A stretch of DNA of 36,469 bases. It comes from a virus. The position numbers and the translations under genes were made by a program. The notes beneath the pieces are model-generated. The model did not search any database. It was not told where the DNA came from and saw only the letters and a list, made by a program, of their open reading frames with translations. Positions 15,325-24,700 of the stretch are shown one piece after another (position 1 is the stretch's first letter; the number at the start of each line of letters is the position of its first letter). The stretch covers positions 1 through 36,469 of the IMG/VR virus record IMGVR_UViG_3300031521_000199. One strand, 5' to 3'.

Positions 15325-15531
15325 TTAATTAAACTGATATTCTATTACACTTGGTTCTGCATTAGTTAACCCAATTCCCAAAACATTTATTCTTCCTCTA
15401 AAAAAATTTTTAGGTGGTATAACACCATAATCTAACATAATACCCATTGTATGTAATTTACCTCTTAATTTGTTTAATGGTGGTATAGTTCCCATGTCTA
15501 AAGATATATTAAGATTGTTTATTTTAGTCAT
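15325..15531 (-). CDS. Small tail-associated protein, cassette copy 1
   Basis: A 68-residue protein of unknown function, made of two similar halves: ISLDMGTIPPLNKLRGKL and IMLDYGVIPPKNFFRGRI, each followed by a Met/Leu-Gly-Ile. It ends EPSVIEYQFN, like the 73-residue protein at 13306-13527. It follows the 568-residue spike-like gene after 21 bases of A-rich leader (minus strand). Same place and order in both cassettes argues that it works with the spike protein. Confidence 0.6.
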   Translation of the reverse strand: MTKINNLNISLDMGTIPPLNKLRGKLHTMGIMLDYGVIPPKNFFRGRINVLGIGLTNAEPSVIEYQFN

Positions 15532-15552
15532 TATTTTTATTTTTATTTTTTA

Positions 15553-17259
15553 TTATGCATAAGATATATCAAAATGTGCATTTAATTCAATTCTTAAATA
15601 TTTTATAACTGGTATTTTATAATAGTAATTAACCGTGTCAAATGATAAATTAAGAAATTCTTGGTCAGCATTAGTAACAGCATAATCACTATAATAAGAA
15701 ATTTTATCATTAGGTACTTCACTGAATAATACGGGTAAATCTATTCTATCACCTATTTTATGGTATAGCATATGTACATTTCCAAAGAAAGGACAACTAA
15801 ACTTCGGAAAGGTTGTAGATATAGTATTAACATCGTCATAAGGAATTATTTCTTCTGATTCAAACGGTATTGATAATACTTTATATAATACAGTTCCCGA
15901 ACCTTCATTTAATAGTGTAAAGTTCAATATTTCAGGTGATGTTTTGAAAAAATAATCAGGTAAATATTGAGTTCCATTATATAGAACTGCTGAAAACACA
16001 TCCTTATTAGTATTAGTAACCTTATATAATATATTTGGTTCTAATACATCACCAACATTTATAATAACATTAGAAATAAGGTCTTGTTTTTTCCCAAAAT
16101 AATACCCAAAAGCAGTACCATCATCTTCCATTGATTCACTTCCTCTAAATTTAACACCATTGGGTATTATTATAGTGGTATGACTTTTCATTCTATTCCA
16201 TATTTGAAGTGATGCTGTATTAAAATCAAATGTATTATCAACATTACCTCTAAGTAATGTAGCAGGGTTAACAACATCATCAGAACCATCAGAATTAACA
16301 TTACTTGGTATATCTAAATCAGTAGGTAATACTGCATTAGCAGGACCAAAACAACCCACGTACCCACCTAAGTCACTTGCATAAAGAGCTTCATTGTTAG
16401 ATTGTGGGTTTAATGAAAAATCTAATACACTCCCATCAGTATTATATCTATTAAAAACATTTCCAGATGTTCCACCATTTCTTTCTTCAAGAATTATTCT
16501 ACAAGTTTCATTATTAAATGAATCTTTTAAAAATAAAAAATCTACATTTTCTTGATTCATACCAGCGGATAAATAAGAATTACGCAACAGTTGGATATTT
16601 TCTTTGCTGTTGTTTGTCCAAATCGGTTGAATTATATCTATTGAATTATATTTAAATACACATGATGAAATAAAAACATAAAATTTATTATAGAACTTAG
16701 TATCAATCTGAATATCAAATTCATCACTAATTAATATATTTTGATGTTGTCTATATTCAAAAACATAAAATGCTGCTATATATTTTTTTATAGTAGAATG
16801 ATTCCAATCATTATATCCAATATTACCATTAGATGAAAAAATTTGATTGGTAAAAACGTAATCATATCCAATAGAAATTTGTTGAAGTTTAGTATTTTTT
16901 ATAATGCAATTTTGTGTTTTTCCGTAAGCATTATTAATATAATCACATGTAAACCGAATAACACTTCCCATACGAGGATTATAATCTGCTGAAATTATCA
17001 TTTGATTTATATCATCCCCTATAATAGTTTTATCGGTATTAACTGATTCATTAATGACACCTCTAAAAACTATATAATTCATACCACTTTTTTGAATAGC
17101 TTTAAATATAGATTTAAAAGGAAATTCCCTTGTACCATCACTTGAAAAATCATCACCAATATATGTGTGTACAAAAACTGTATTAGTATTATTTGTTGGT
17201 GTAGTTGAATCACTTCCATCAGAATTAGGAACGAAACGTGTTTTAAATAAATTTCCCAT
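15553..17259 (-). CDS. Beta-helix tailspike-like protein, cassette copy 1
   Basis: A 568-residue protein, probably receptor-binding. The N-terminus has a Ser/Thr/Asn-rich linker, then YIGDDFSSDGTREFPFKSI and NYIVFRGVINES, a pectate-lyase-like beta-helix opening. Shared blocks with the 502-residue paralogue include NRYNTDGSVLDFSLN, YVGCFGP, NVNSDGSDDVV, YYFGKKQ, EEIIPYDDV and the C-terminal IELN. Relative to that paralogue it carries extra sequence around residues 380-450. Only 2 bases separate it from the 88-residue gene upstream, so the pair is surely co-translated. Function as adhesin or depolymerase is inference. Confidence 0.7.
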   Translation of the reverse strand: MGNLFKTRFVPNSDGSDSTTPTNNTNTVFVHTYIGDDFSSDGTREFPFKSIFKAIQKSGMNYIVFRGVINESVNTDKTIIGDDINQMIISADYNPRMGSVIRFTCDYINNAYGKTQNCIIKNTKLQQISIGYDYVFTNQIFSSNGNIGYNDWNHSTIKKYIAAFYVFEYRQHQNILISDEFDIQIDTKFYNKFYVFISSCVFKYNSIDIIQPIWTNNSKENIQLLRNSYLSAGMNQENVDFLFLKDSFNNETCRIILEERNGGTSGNVFNRYNTDGSVLDFSLNPQSNNEALYASDLGGYVGCFGPANAVLPTDLDIPSNVNSDGSDDVVNPATLLRGNVDNTFDFNTASLQIWNRMKSHTTIIIPNGVKFRGSESMEDDGTAFGYYFGKKQDLISNVIINVGDVLEPNILYKVTNTNKDVFSAVLYNGTQYLPDYFFKTSPEILNFTLLNEGSGTVLYKVLSIPFESEEIIPYDDVNTISTTFPKFSCPFFGNVHMLYHKIGDRIDLPVLFSEVPNDKISYYSDYAVTNADQEFLNLSFDTVNYYYKIPVIKYLRIELNAHFDISYA

Positions 17260-17261
17260 GA

Positions 17262-17528
17262 TTAATTAATTATTATTTTTAGTTTAAAATCAGAACAAGA
17301 CCAATTATTTTGTTCATTGTAAATATATTGTGGATAAATTATAATATTAAATTTATCAATTGTAATAGTGTAAGATATTGGTCTTTTAAAAGTATCTAAC
17401 GAATCTGGTACAATTTTATCGTTAATCAAAATATTTACATTTTTATTATACCAATCTTTAAATTCTGAACTTTGTTCAGATAAAAATTTAGTTTCATCAA
17501 ACACGATTGTATCTGTTATTTGTATCAT
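17262..17528 (-). CDS. Small conserved cassette protein, copy 1
   Basis: An 88-residue protein beginning MIQITDTIVFDETK, paralogous to the 89-residue protein at 15012-15281. Both share a QSxEFxxWxNK helix and a C-terminal beta-rich part. No known family was recognised. It immediately precedes the 568-residue spike-like gene, and 17 bases separate it from the 585-residue fibre gene upstream. Confidence 0.65.
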   Translation of the reverse strand: MIQITDTIVFDETKFLSEQSSEFKDWYNKNVNILINDKIVPDSLDTFKRPISYTITIDKFNIIIYPQYIYNEQNNWSCSDFKLKIIIN

Positions 17529-17545
17529 TTTTTAATTTTTATTTT

Positions 17546-19303
17546 TTAGAAAATTATAATTGCATTTGCATTATCGTAACCAGTTTGTATTAAAACATCT
17601 AAAATAACTAAATCGGTTAAAGCAGGTAAAGTTATACCAACTAATGTTGTTTCATTATAAGTAATATCATTTATTGAAACTGAAATACCCGAACAGTTAA
17701 TTGTTAATAACACTCTTGATATTGTTTTAGTAGTAAACCATTGAAATCTTTGTGGATTAGGACTATTATTTGCACCTGATTTACTTAAAGATAAACTTTG
17801 TGGGTAAAATTCAGGTAATCCATCAATAGAATTTGCTTTTATTTTTTTATTTAATGTTGGTTTAATATGTGTTTCATCGGGTGCTGTTATATCATCAAAC
17901 ACATAAGATTCATCATTATTATAAGCTGTTACAGCACCAACTGTTCCACTAAAATCATTACCAATTAAATCATTATTTAAATAATGTGTTACTGCTAAAT
18001 TTTGTTTCATCCATATTTGAGTACCAATAGTAACCGTATCATATATATTACCATCAATATCAACTACATTTTGTACACCAATATTGTCATCTTTTATTAA
18101 ACGAATACTCAAACCATAATCTGCACCTAAACCAGCAAATTGAATAAATTCGCTATTATTATAAACATTTACTACATAATAATCAAGCCCACTATTAAAG
18201 GTTGGTGTTAAATATGATGCAAATGTATTAATACCATCAAAATTACCTGATGGATATTTTGTACCTGAAGCTAACATACTAAAGTTAAATTCATCCGTAG
18301 CACCTGTATTTGGTTCTAACCAATGTTTATAACCAAACTCTTTTAATTTACCACCTGATACACTTTCACCACCACAGAAATCAGATAATATTTGCCATTC
18401 TATTAAACTTGGTACATGCCATCCGATTGGTGCAATACCTCTTGGGTCAATTGCTGCATAATGATTATATAATCTACCATTTGAAAGTTCTTTACCTATA
18501 ACAGTAGTTGCTTCTTCCCATTCACTAATTGATAACCCATCAATAATATTTGCATTAATTCTTTTATTTAAACTTGGTTTAACGTAGGTTGGATCAGCAA
18601 TTTTTATAATATTATAAACATATGATTCATCATTATTATAAGCACATACTGCCCCAACAGTACCCGAAAAATCATTACCTATTAAATCACCATTTCTATA
18701 ATGTGTAACTGCTGCATTTTCTTGTGACCATATTTGTGTACCAATAGTTATTGCATGATATAAATTTCCATCAATATCAATTAAATCACCTTCATTTATA
18801 TCATTATCCTTAATAAATCTATAATTCCACCCTGACTGATTATCAGCAGCAGGGTTAATAGTGACTTTAGAAAAAGTATTATAAAGTCCATAAGCGTTAT
18901 TTGATGGATATGACACAAATGGTGCAAATACAAAATCTGTTGTATTATTAATAAGTACAAATTCTTGTAATTTACCTGGTACACCAGACCACGCAGCAGA
19001 ACCACCACCAACAGCTTTAAAATTATAATCATCAGTACCTGTATTTGGTGCTGTCCAATGTTCAGTACCAGTTTCTTTCAATTTAGCACCTGCTACATTC
19101 ATACCACCGCAGAATGCTATCAATACATCCCAATCATATTGAGTTGGTATATGCCACCCTAAAGGTGCCATGTTTCTTGGATCGGTTGCTGCATAATAAT
19201 TATACAATCTACCATATTTAATAGTTTTTGTATCGGATGTTATATTTTCCCAAATTGAATTATTTTTAACCCATTCTTCACTTGCTATCTGTATTGTTGA
19301 CAT
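17546..19303 (-). CDS. Tail fibre/adhesin with two FISUMP domains
   Basis: A 585-residue protein, probably receptor-binding. After a short N-terminal IQIASEEWVKNN, which resembles the start of the 486-residue fibre, it has two FISUMP-type domains (family TIGR02145). The first opens with GRLYNYYAATDPRNMAPLGW (about 30-230), the second with GRLYNHYAAIDPRGIAPIGW (about 277-470). Each ends with IGTQIW, then THY.N.DLIGNDFSGTVGAV, YNNDESYV and a connector of the form IKPxLNKxIxAxxIDGL. The last 95 residues form a separate beta-rich domain. FISUMP folds are thought to be related to C-type lectins. The usual host of the family is Bacteroidota or Fibrobacteres, supporting the inferred host. Confidence 0.8.
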   Translation of the reverse strand: MSTIQIASEEWVKNNSIWENITSDTKTIKYGRLYNYYAATDPRNMAPLGWHIPTQYDWDVLIAFCGGMNVAGAKLKETGTEHWTAPNTGTDDYNFKAVGGGSAAWSGVPGKLQEFVLINNTTDFVFAPFVSYPSNNAYGLYNTFSKVTINPAADNQSGWNYRFIKDNDINEGDLIDIDGNLYHAITIGTQIWSQENAAVTHYRNGDLIGNDFSGTVGAVCAYNNDESYVYNIIKIADPTYVKPSLNKRINANIIDGLSISEWEEATTVIGKELSNGRLYNHYAAIDPRGIAPIGWHVPSLIEWQILSDFCGGESVSGGKLKEFGYKHWLEPNTGATDEFNFSMLASGTKYPSGNFDGINTFASYLTPTFNSGLDYYVVNVYNNSEFIQFAGLGADYGLSIRLIKDDNIGVQNVVDIDGNIYDTVTIGTQIWMKQNLAVTHYLNNDLIGNDFSGTVGAVTAYNNDESYVFDDITAPDETHIKPTLNKKIKANSIDGLPEFYPQSLSLSKSGANNSPNPQRFQWFTTKTISRVLLTINCSGISVSINDITYNETTLVGITLPALTDLVILDVLIQTGYDNANAIIIF

Positions 19304-19324
19304 TATATTTTATTATTTTTTTTA

Positions 19325-20785
19325 TTATGCAATTGCATCTTCGATTGTCATTTTATTGTATATTAATTTCTTTTCGTTTAATGAATTTATAAATATTTCT
19401 TTTGTATAAGTGTTATAAACATACGTTGAATAAGTAAAATCAAATGAATTAAAATTTTCACAAACAGTATTCATTTGAAAAGAACTTCCAATACTAATAT
19501 ACATAAAATCATTTCCAATGTTATTATACATAAAATCATTTCCAACAGTATTATGCATAAACCCAGTTCCAATATTATTATTCATAAATCCAGTTCCAAT
19601 AGTATTATATTCAACAGTAGAACCAATATTATTTTTGGACATATTTTCACAGATGTTATTGTTAAAATCATTTCCAATAACATTATAAATGAAAGAACTT
19701 CCTAATATATTGTAATTACAATTATTTCCTAATATATTTTTAATAAAAGCATTTCCTATTGTATTAATTTGAAAACCTGTTCCAATAGTGTTATAACTAA
19801 AATCATTTCCTATTATATTAACAAAAAATTCACTTTCAATATTATTATAACTAAAACCACTTCCAACCACATTCTCATATGAATTAATACCAATAACATT
19901 ATTTTTAAACGAACTTTCTATTAAGTTATTATAAAATATACCTCTAATTGTGTTATTTTGAAAATTATCAGCTATCGTATTATGGTCAAAATAACTTCCT
20001 ATTTTATTATTATAAATATTACTTCCTAAAAATACAGAATTATTATTGTTTATAATATTGTTTGTTGTTTGTTCCAATGTATTATTAAATATTGATGACG
20101 AATAGTTAAACACATAATAATCCATAAATTCAGTTGAACATGGTATAATTAAATTTGAAATAATCCAATTATCTGATGTTGGACTTGCATAGCTTAAATT
20201 TTGAAATTCAAGTAATTTATATGTGTGTGTATAATCTGATGATGGATTAATACCAATTATATTATTTTTTAAACATATATAAATATTATAACCATCTAAC
20301 ATAACATCATTCTTGTTATATGTAATATCAGTATTCCAAACATTAGATACGTATAGTTGCCATCTTCTGAACTTAACATTTCTAAAATCGAATGGAATAT
20401 CGTTATTTTGTAAAGTGTCAATTCTTCTATAAATATAACCTTTAGTACTACCAAAAATCATATTAAAATCATTATTAAAATCATAATAAATTATATCTTT
20501 AGGGTATAAACTTGAATAAGCAAGCGGTGATAATGTATTAGTTCCACTTGCTGTTACTAATAATGGTTCAATATTCCCTGTATTAATATCACTATTAATA
20601 GTGCTTGGAATAATATGAACTGTTTGATAATCAGTTATAAGATACTTTTGACCAATAGTTAATACATTTGTATTAATTAAAATTGTTAAATCTTGATAAG
20701 TAACTTCATTGATGGTGGAACCTCCACCACCAAGACCTAAATTATTAACCCATTCTTGTGTTGCTAATTGTATATTTATTGCCAT
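19325..20785 (-). CDS. Tail fibre with 9-residue beta-solenoid repeats
   Basis: A 486-residue protein that seems to be the shortest form of the fibre C-terminal module shared with the 1760- and 1480-residue proteins. Residues about 30-240 contain YLITDYQTVHIIP, NIEPLLV, PKDIIYYD, GYIYRRIDTLQNNDIPFDFR and NVKFRRWQ, all nearly identical in the other two. Residues about 249-440 are some twenty nonapeptides of the form NxIGxxFxx, predicted to coil as a beta-solenoid. The C-terminus YVYNTYTKEIFIN then MTIEDAIA is shared too. The shared module is probably a fibre tip or attachment unit. An N-terminal QLATQEWV matches the start of the neighbouring FISUMP fibre. Confidence 0.75.
   Translation of the reverse strand: MAINIQLATQEWVNNLGLGGGGSTINEVTYQDLTILINTNVLTIGQKYLITDYQTVHIIPSTINSDINTGNIEPLLVTASGTNTLSPLAYSSLYPKDIIYYDFNNDFNMIFGSTKGYIYRRIDTLQNNDIPFDFRNVKFRRWQLYVSNVWNTDITYNKNDVMLDGYNIYICLKNNIIGINPSSDYTHTYKLLEFQNLSYASPTSDNWIISNLIIPCSTEFMDYYVFNYSSSIFNNTLEQTTNNIINNNNSVFLGSNIYNNKIGSYFDHNTIADNFQNNTIRGIFYNNLIESSFKNNVIGINSYENVVGSGFSYNNIESEFFVNIIGNDFSYNTIGTGFQINTIGNAFIKNILGNNCNYNILGSSFIYNVIGNDFNNNICENMSKNNIGSTVEYNTIGTGFMNNNIGTGFMHNTVGNDFMYNNIGNDFMYISIGSSFQMNTVCENFNSFDFTYSTYVYNTYTKEIFINSLNEKKLIYNKMTIEDAIA
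19470..20040 (-). repeat. 27-base repeats coding the nonapeptide solenoid (486-residue fibre)
   Basis: About twenty 27-base units encode NxIGxxFxx. On the plus strand the unit looks like CCAATAnTATTATnnATAAA and related forms. The open frames seen on the plus strand here are by-products of this repetition. Confidence 0.75.
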
Positions 20786-20790
20786 TATAT

Positions 20791-21120
20791 TTAGAAATTA
20801 ATTTTATTTATTACACCGTTTAGTGAATAATTTATAAACCCTGATACTACATCACCTTCTATTGAAAATGATGCTGCTATAAATTTATATACATCTTCTG
20901 GTTTTTCTAATACAGGTTTCTTTGAATTATATGTTTCAATTGCTTTATCAACATCAACTTTATTAGCAGTGTTCTCAGTTCTTATTAAATCTGAAATTAC
21001 TTTTTTCTGTGCTGTATCTTCTGATTTATTGCTATTTAAAATTGTTTTCTGTTCTTCTGTTGGATATATTCTATCTTTTTTCATCCATTTTCCTTCACTA
21101 AGTGATATTAAATTTTCCAT
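20791..21120 (-). CDS. Small protein of the fibre locus, unknown function
   Basis: A 109-residue protein, not recognised. The N-terminal 75 residues are charged and helical (DTAQKKVISDLIRTENTANK), and the last 30 are hydrophobic and beta-like (IEGDVVSGFINYSLNGVINK). It has no signal peptide or clear membrane helix. It lies 5 bases upstream of the 486-residue fibre gene and after the GT25-like gene, with AT-rich leader and a TATATA-type motif near 21141-21156. It could be a fibre chaperone or adaptor (inference). Confidence 0.55.
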   Translation of the reverse strand: MENLISLSEGKWMKKDRIYPTEEQKTILNSNKSEDTAQKKVISDLIRTENTANKVDVDKAIETYNSKKPVLEKPEDVYKFIAASFSIEGDVVSGFINYSLNGVINKINF

Positions 21121-21160
21121 TTTTTTTATATTTTTTTTTTATAATATATTATATATTAAT

Positions 21161-21799
21161 TTACCATTGGTGATCTGATGTATTATTTAACAACTGATCA
21201 AAAATACCATCTGAATACATATATTTTTTATCTGATTTTATTTTATATAAGCAATAATCATTTCTTAAACAATTATTTTTAGCTAACTTAACATAATCAG
21301 TAAACATTGATTTTGATAAAGCATAGCTATGTGCAAACATTTTACCTATTATTTTTTTAACCCCTTTTACTTTATCATCTCTATATAAATCTTTCATTTC
21401 ATTATTTTGTTTATTTGCACCAATTATATTATCAAAATAAAAAATATCCCATTTATTGTTTTTTAGAAAATCAAAGCATGTATTTAAATGATAATCTAAA
21501 TTATTTTCAATTTCAGTATTTTTTTGGTTGAAACAAATATCATCTTCAAATATACATATTTTATCATAATTATTTTTTATTGCATCTTCTATACAACTAA
21601 TATGAGCTGACTTACATGATTCACACGAAACAGGTAAATTATACTGCGAAAATTGATATATGATAGGTATGATTTGCTTATATTTAGTTATATTTAATAT
21701 ACTAAACATTTTCATTACATTATCATACCTATCAACTCTATTTGGTAAATTAATAAAATAAACCATATCAAAATAATCAAAATAATTACGCATTAGCAT
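21161..21799 (-). CDS. Glycosyltransferase, GT25-like
   Basis: A 212-residue protein resembling LPS-biosynthesis (GT25-type) glycosyltransferases. Visible motifs are VYFINLPNRVDRYDN at residues 13-27 (the GT25 hallmark IxLxxRxDR), CKSAHISCIEDAIKNN (61-76) and ICIFEDDICF with Glu85-Asp86-Asp87 as the acidic sugar-nucleotide motif. HSYALSKSMF follows near the C-terminal third. It overlaps the end of the 1760-residue fibre gene by 14 bases, so it is co-translated with it. Glycosylation of the fibre is the simplest reading; alteration of the host surface glycan is an alternative. Confidence 0.75.
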   Translation of the reverse strand: MLMRNYFDYFDMVYFINLPNRVDRYDNVMKMFSILNITKYKQIIPIIYQFSQYNLPVSCESCKSAHISCIEDAIKNNYDKICIFEDDICFNQKNTEIENNLDYHLNTCFDFLKNNKWDIFYFDNIIGANKQNNEMKDLYRDDKVKGVKKIIGKMFAHSYALSKSMFTDYVKLAKNNCLRNDYCLYKIKSDKKYMYSDGIFDQLLNNTSDHQW

Positions 21800-24700
21800 C
21801 TACAATTGTCATTTTATCATATATCAATCTTTGAGTATAATCAGAATTAACAAATAATTCTTTAGTATATTGATTATATACATGTGTTGCTGATGTAAAA
21901 TCAATACCAAGTGTCATAATATTAAAATTATCACAAACATTATTCATTGTAAAATGACTTCCAATAGTATTATAATAAAACTGACTTCCAATAGTATTAT
22001 AATTAAACTGACCTCCAATAGTATTATAATAAAACTGACTTCCAATAGTATTAGAATTAAAATCAATACCTATAATATTAGAATAAAAATCACTACCTAT
22101 AATATTAGAATGAGAATTACTACCTATAATATTAGAATGAAAACTACTTCTAATAATATTATCTTGAAAATCACCTTCTATAATATTAAGTCGAAAATAA
22201 TTTCCTATAATATTATAATAAGAATTACTACCTATACTATTAGAATTAGAATTACTACCTATAATATTTATACTAAAGTAACTTTCAATAGTGTTAGCCT
22301 GAAAATATGTTCCAATACTATTATTATTAAAATAATTACCTATTGAATTATCTTGAAAACATGTTCCAATACTATTATACTTAAAATTTCCCCCTATTAT
22401 ATTATCAGTAAAATAACTTCCTATTGTATTATCAAAAAAATTTCCTCCTATTATATTATTATAAATATTAGAACCGAATATTACAGAATTATTATTTTTT
22501 ATAATATCACCACTGATGTATAATGAATTTATTTTATTATTATATATTGAATTTTTATAACTTTCCAAATCACCCCATATATTATAATCAGTATAATTAG
22601 TAGAACAAGATATAATAGTATCATCATTAATTTTCCAATTTTCTGAATTTACACTTACATAGTTTAAATTAGACCATTCAAATAACTTCCAATTACTACC
22701 ATTATATATCCATGAATTGTTGTTATCTTCTGATGGATTTACTGATGTTATATTATCATTTATACATATATAAATATCATTTGTACCTGAATATAAAACT
22801 ACCTCATTTATATTATATTCGACTTCTGAATCCCATATATTGGTTACATCAATTTGCCATCTCCTAAATTTAACGTTTCTAAAATCAAAAGGTATATCAT
22901 TATTTTGAAATGTATCTATTCTTCTATAAATATATCCTTTGGTACAACCTGATACAACTTGTTGATTATTTTCTATATTATAATAAATTATGTCTTGTGG
23001 GTAAGTTAATGAATATGCAATTGGACTCAATAAGTTAATATCAATAGCTAATACTTCTAATGGTTCAATTATACCTATATTAGTATCATTAGTATTTGGT
23101 ATTTTATGTACTGTTTGATAATCACTTATTATATAGTTAACACCTGATAATAAATTAGAATTTAATTTTAAATTTAATAATTCTGAATATGTAGTAGTTA
23201 TTGAATTATTAACTTTTTGTACATTTTTAATGTATTTATAATCTAATAGTTCATTATCAATAGGTCTAATACCTGCATCAGTAACACCTAACACTCTTAC
23301 ATATGAATTATTATTATCATAAGCAGAATAATTATCATTATTAATAGTATAGATTCCTATTACACCTGCACCAACGCAAACTAAAGAATCATTATTAACA
23401 CATGTAGCATTATAATAGTGGTTAATATTTGATATAGGTATCCAAGTAATACCATCAGATGAAGAAAACATCATATTTCCTGGACCAGCGCCTGTTGTTG
23501 TTAATAAAAATTTACCGTTAAGATAATTAAGACCAGCCCAATTGTATCCAAGAATAGAATTATTTGGATAATATGTAAATGATTCACCACCGTTAATAGA
23601 TACATTCATACTTGGTCCACCGTTATTCATTATGATCACAATATTATTACCTTCTGCTATTAAATAACCACCAACTTGAATACTAATTACAGTATTCCAA
23701 TTAATACCGTCTGATGAATTCATATAGCAACCACCACCCGATGCATGAAATTTACCCTCATTATAAATTACTGATGACCATGAATTGTTATCACCTATAT
23801 TTACTAAATCCCAAATGAATCCATCAGTAGATTTCATAATTAAACCACCAGTAGGTCCACCCGAAGATACAGCTAAATATAAACCATTTCCATATGTTAC
23901 ACCGTTCCAAGAATATCCTGAATAATTATTTGAAATATTTAAAGCACCCAACCCAGATGTCCAAATCATACCACCATCAATAGATTGAATAACTAAACCA
24001 TTATTACCTACAAAAATCACTGTATTATTACCGTAGCACCCACTATAAATTGTTTCACTACCTAAAGAATTTCTTGTTTTTGTAAACGAAGAACCAAGAT
24101 TAATAGAAGTATATATATTTCCTGTACCATCACTGATTATAATTGTATTATCAAATGATACAATATCACTAATTGAACTTTGTTGTGTAAACGTAAATTC
24201 ATTTGGTTGTAGTTCTTTATCCGCACCAATTAAATCACCATTGTTATAATGTGATGTCGCTAAATTTTCAATTAACCATATCTGATTTCCTAATTTTATT
24301 TCGTGATACACATTACCATCATAATCTAATATTTCACTTGTTGCTAAATCATTATTATCTTTAATACATCTAACAGAAGCTAATAAATCTGTTAATTTTG
24401 TTTCGGTATCCATTTGTAGTGGATCAAAAATAGATATACTATTACTATTATCAGTAATTGAAAATGCACTATTTTGTGTTAATAAAACTGATAATGAATT
24501 AAGTCCAGTGAATGAATTAATTAATTTAATACCACCTGGTAATGCATTAAACCCTGATGGTGTAATATTTTCTAATTGAATATCCCAATGAGTAGTACCA
24601 CTTTCTTTTAATACACCACCTGCTATATCATTTCCACCCACATTCTGTATCAATATATTAAATTCATCTGTTGTTGGTATGTGATATCCAATAGGTGAAA

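Noticed and set aside
13517-17259. Calling the spike-like proteins polysaccharide depolymerases
   Set aside because: The beta-helix opening is recognisable but no catalytic residues can be assigned, so only a spike-like role is given.
18310-19032. ORFs at 18310-18501 (+) and 18796-19032 (-)
   Set aside because: Both lie in other frames of the 585-residue FISUMP fibre gene and give hydrophobic, non-family sequences.
21954-22346. A 130-codon plus-strand ORF with repeated Thr-Ser-Asn-Ile-Ile units
   Set aside because: It is the antisense reading of the 27-base solenoid repeats of the minus-strand fibre gene; periodic DNA without stops opens several frames. The same applies to plus-strand frames at 19475-19705 and 28133-28315.
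21940-22478. CRISPR-like regularly spaced repeats
   Set aside because: The units are contiguous 27-base coding repeats with a conserved frame and no unique spacers.
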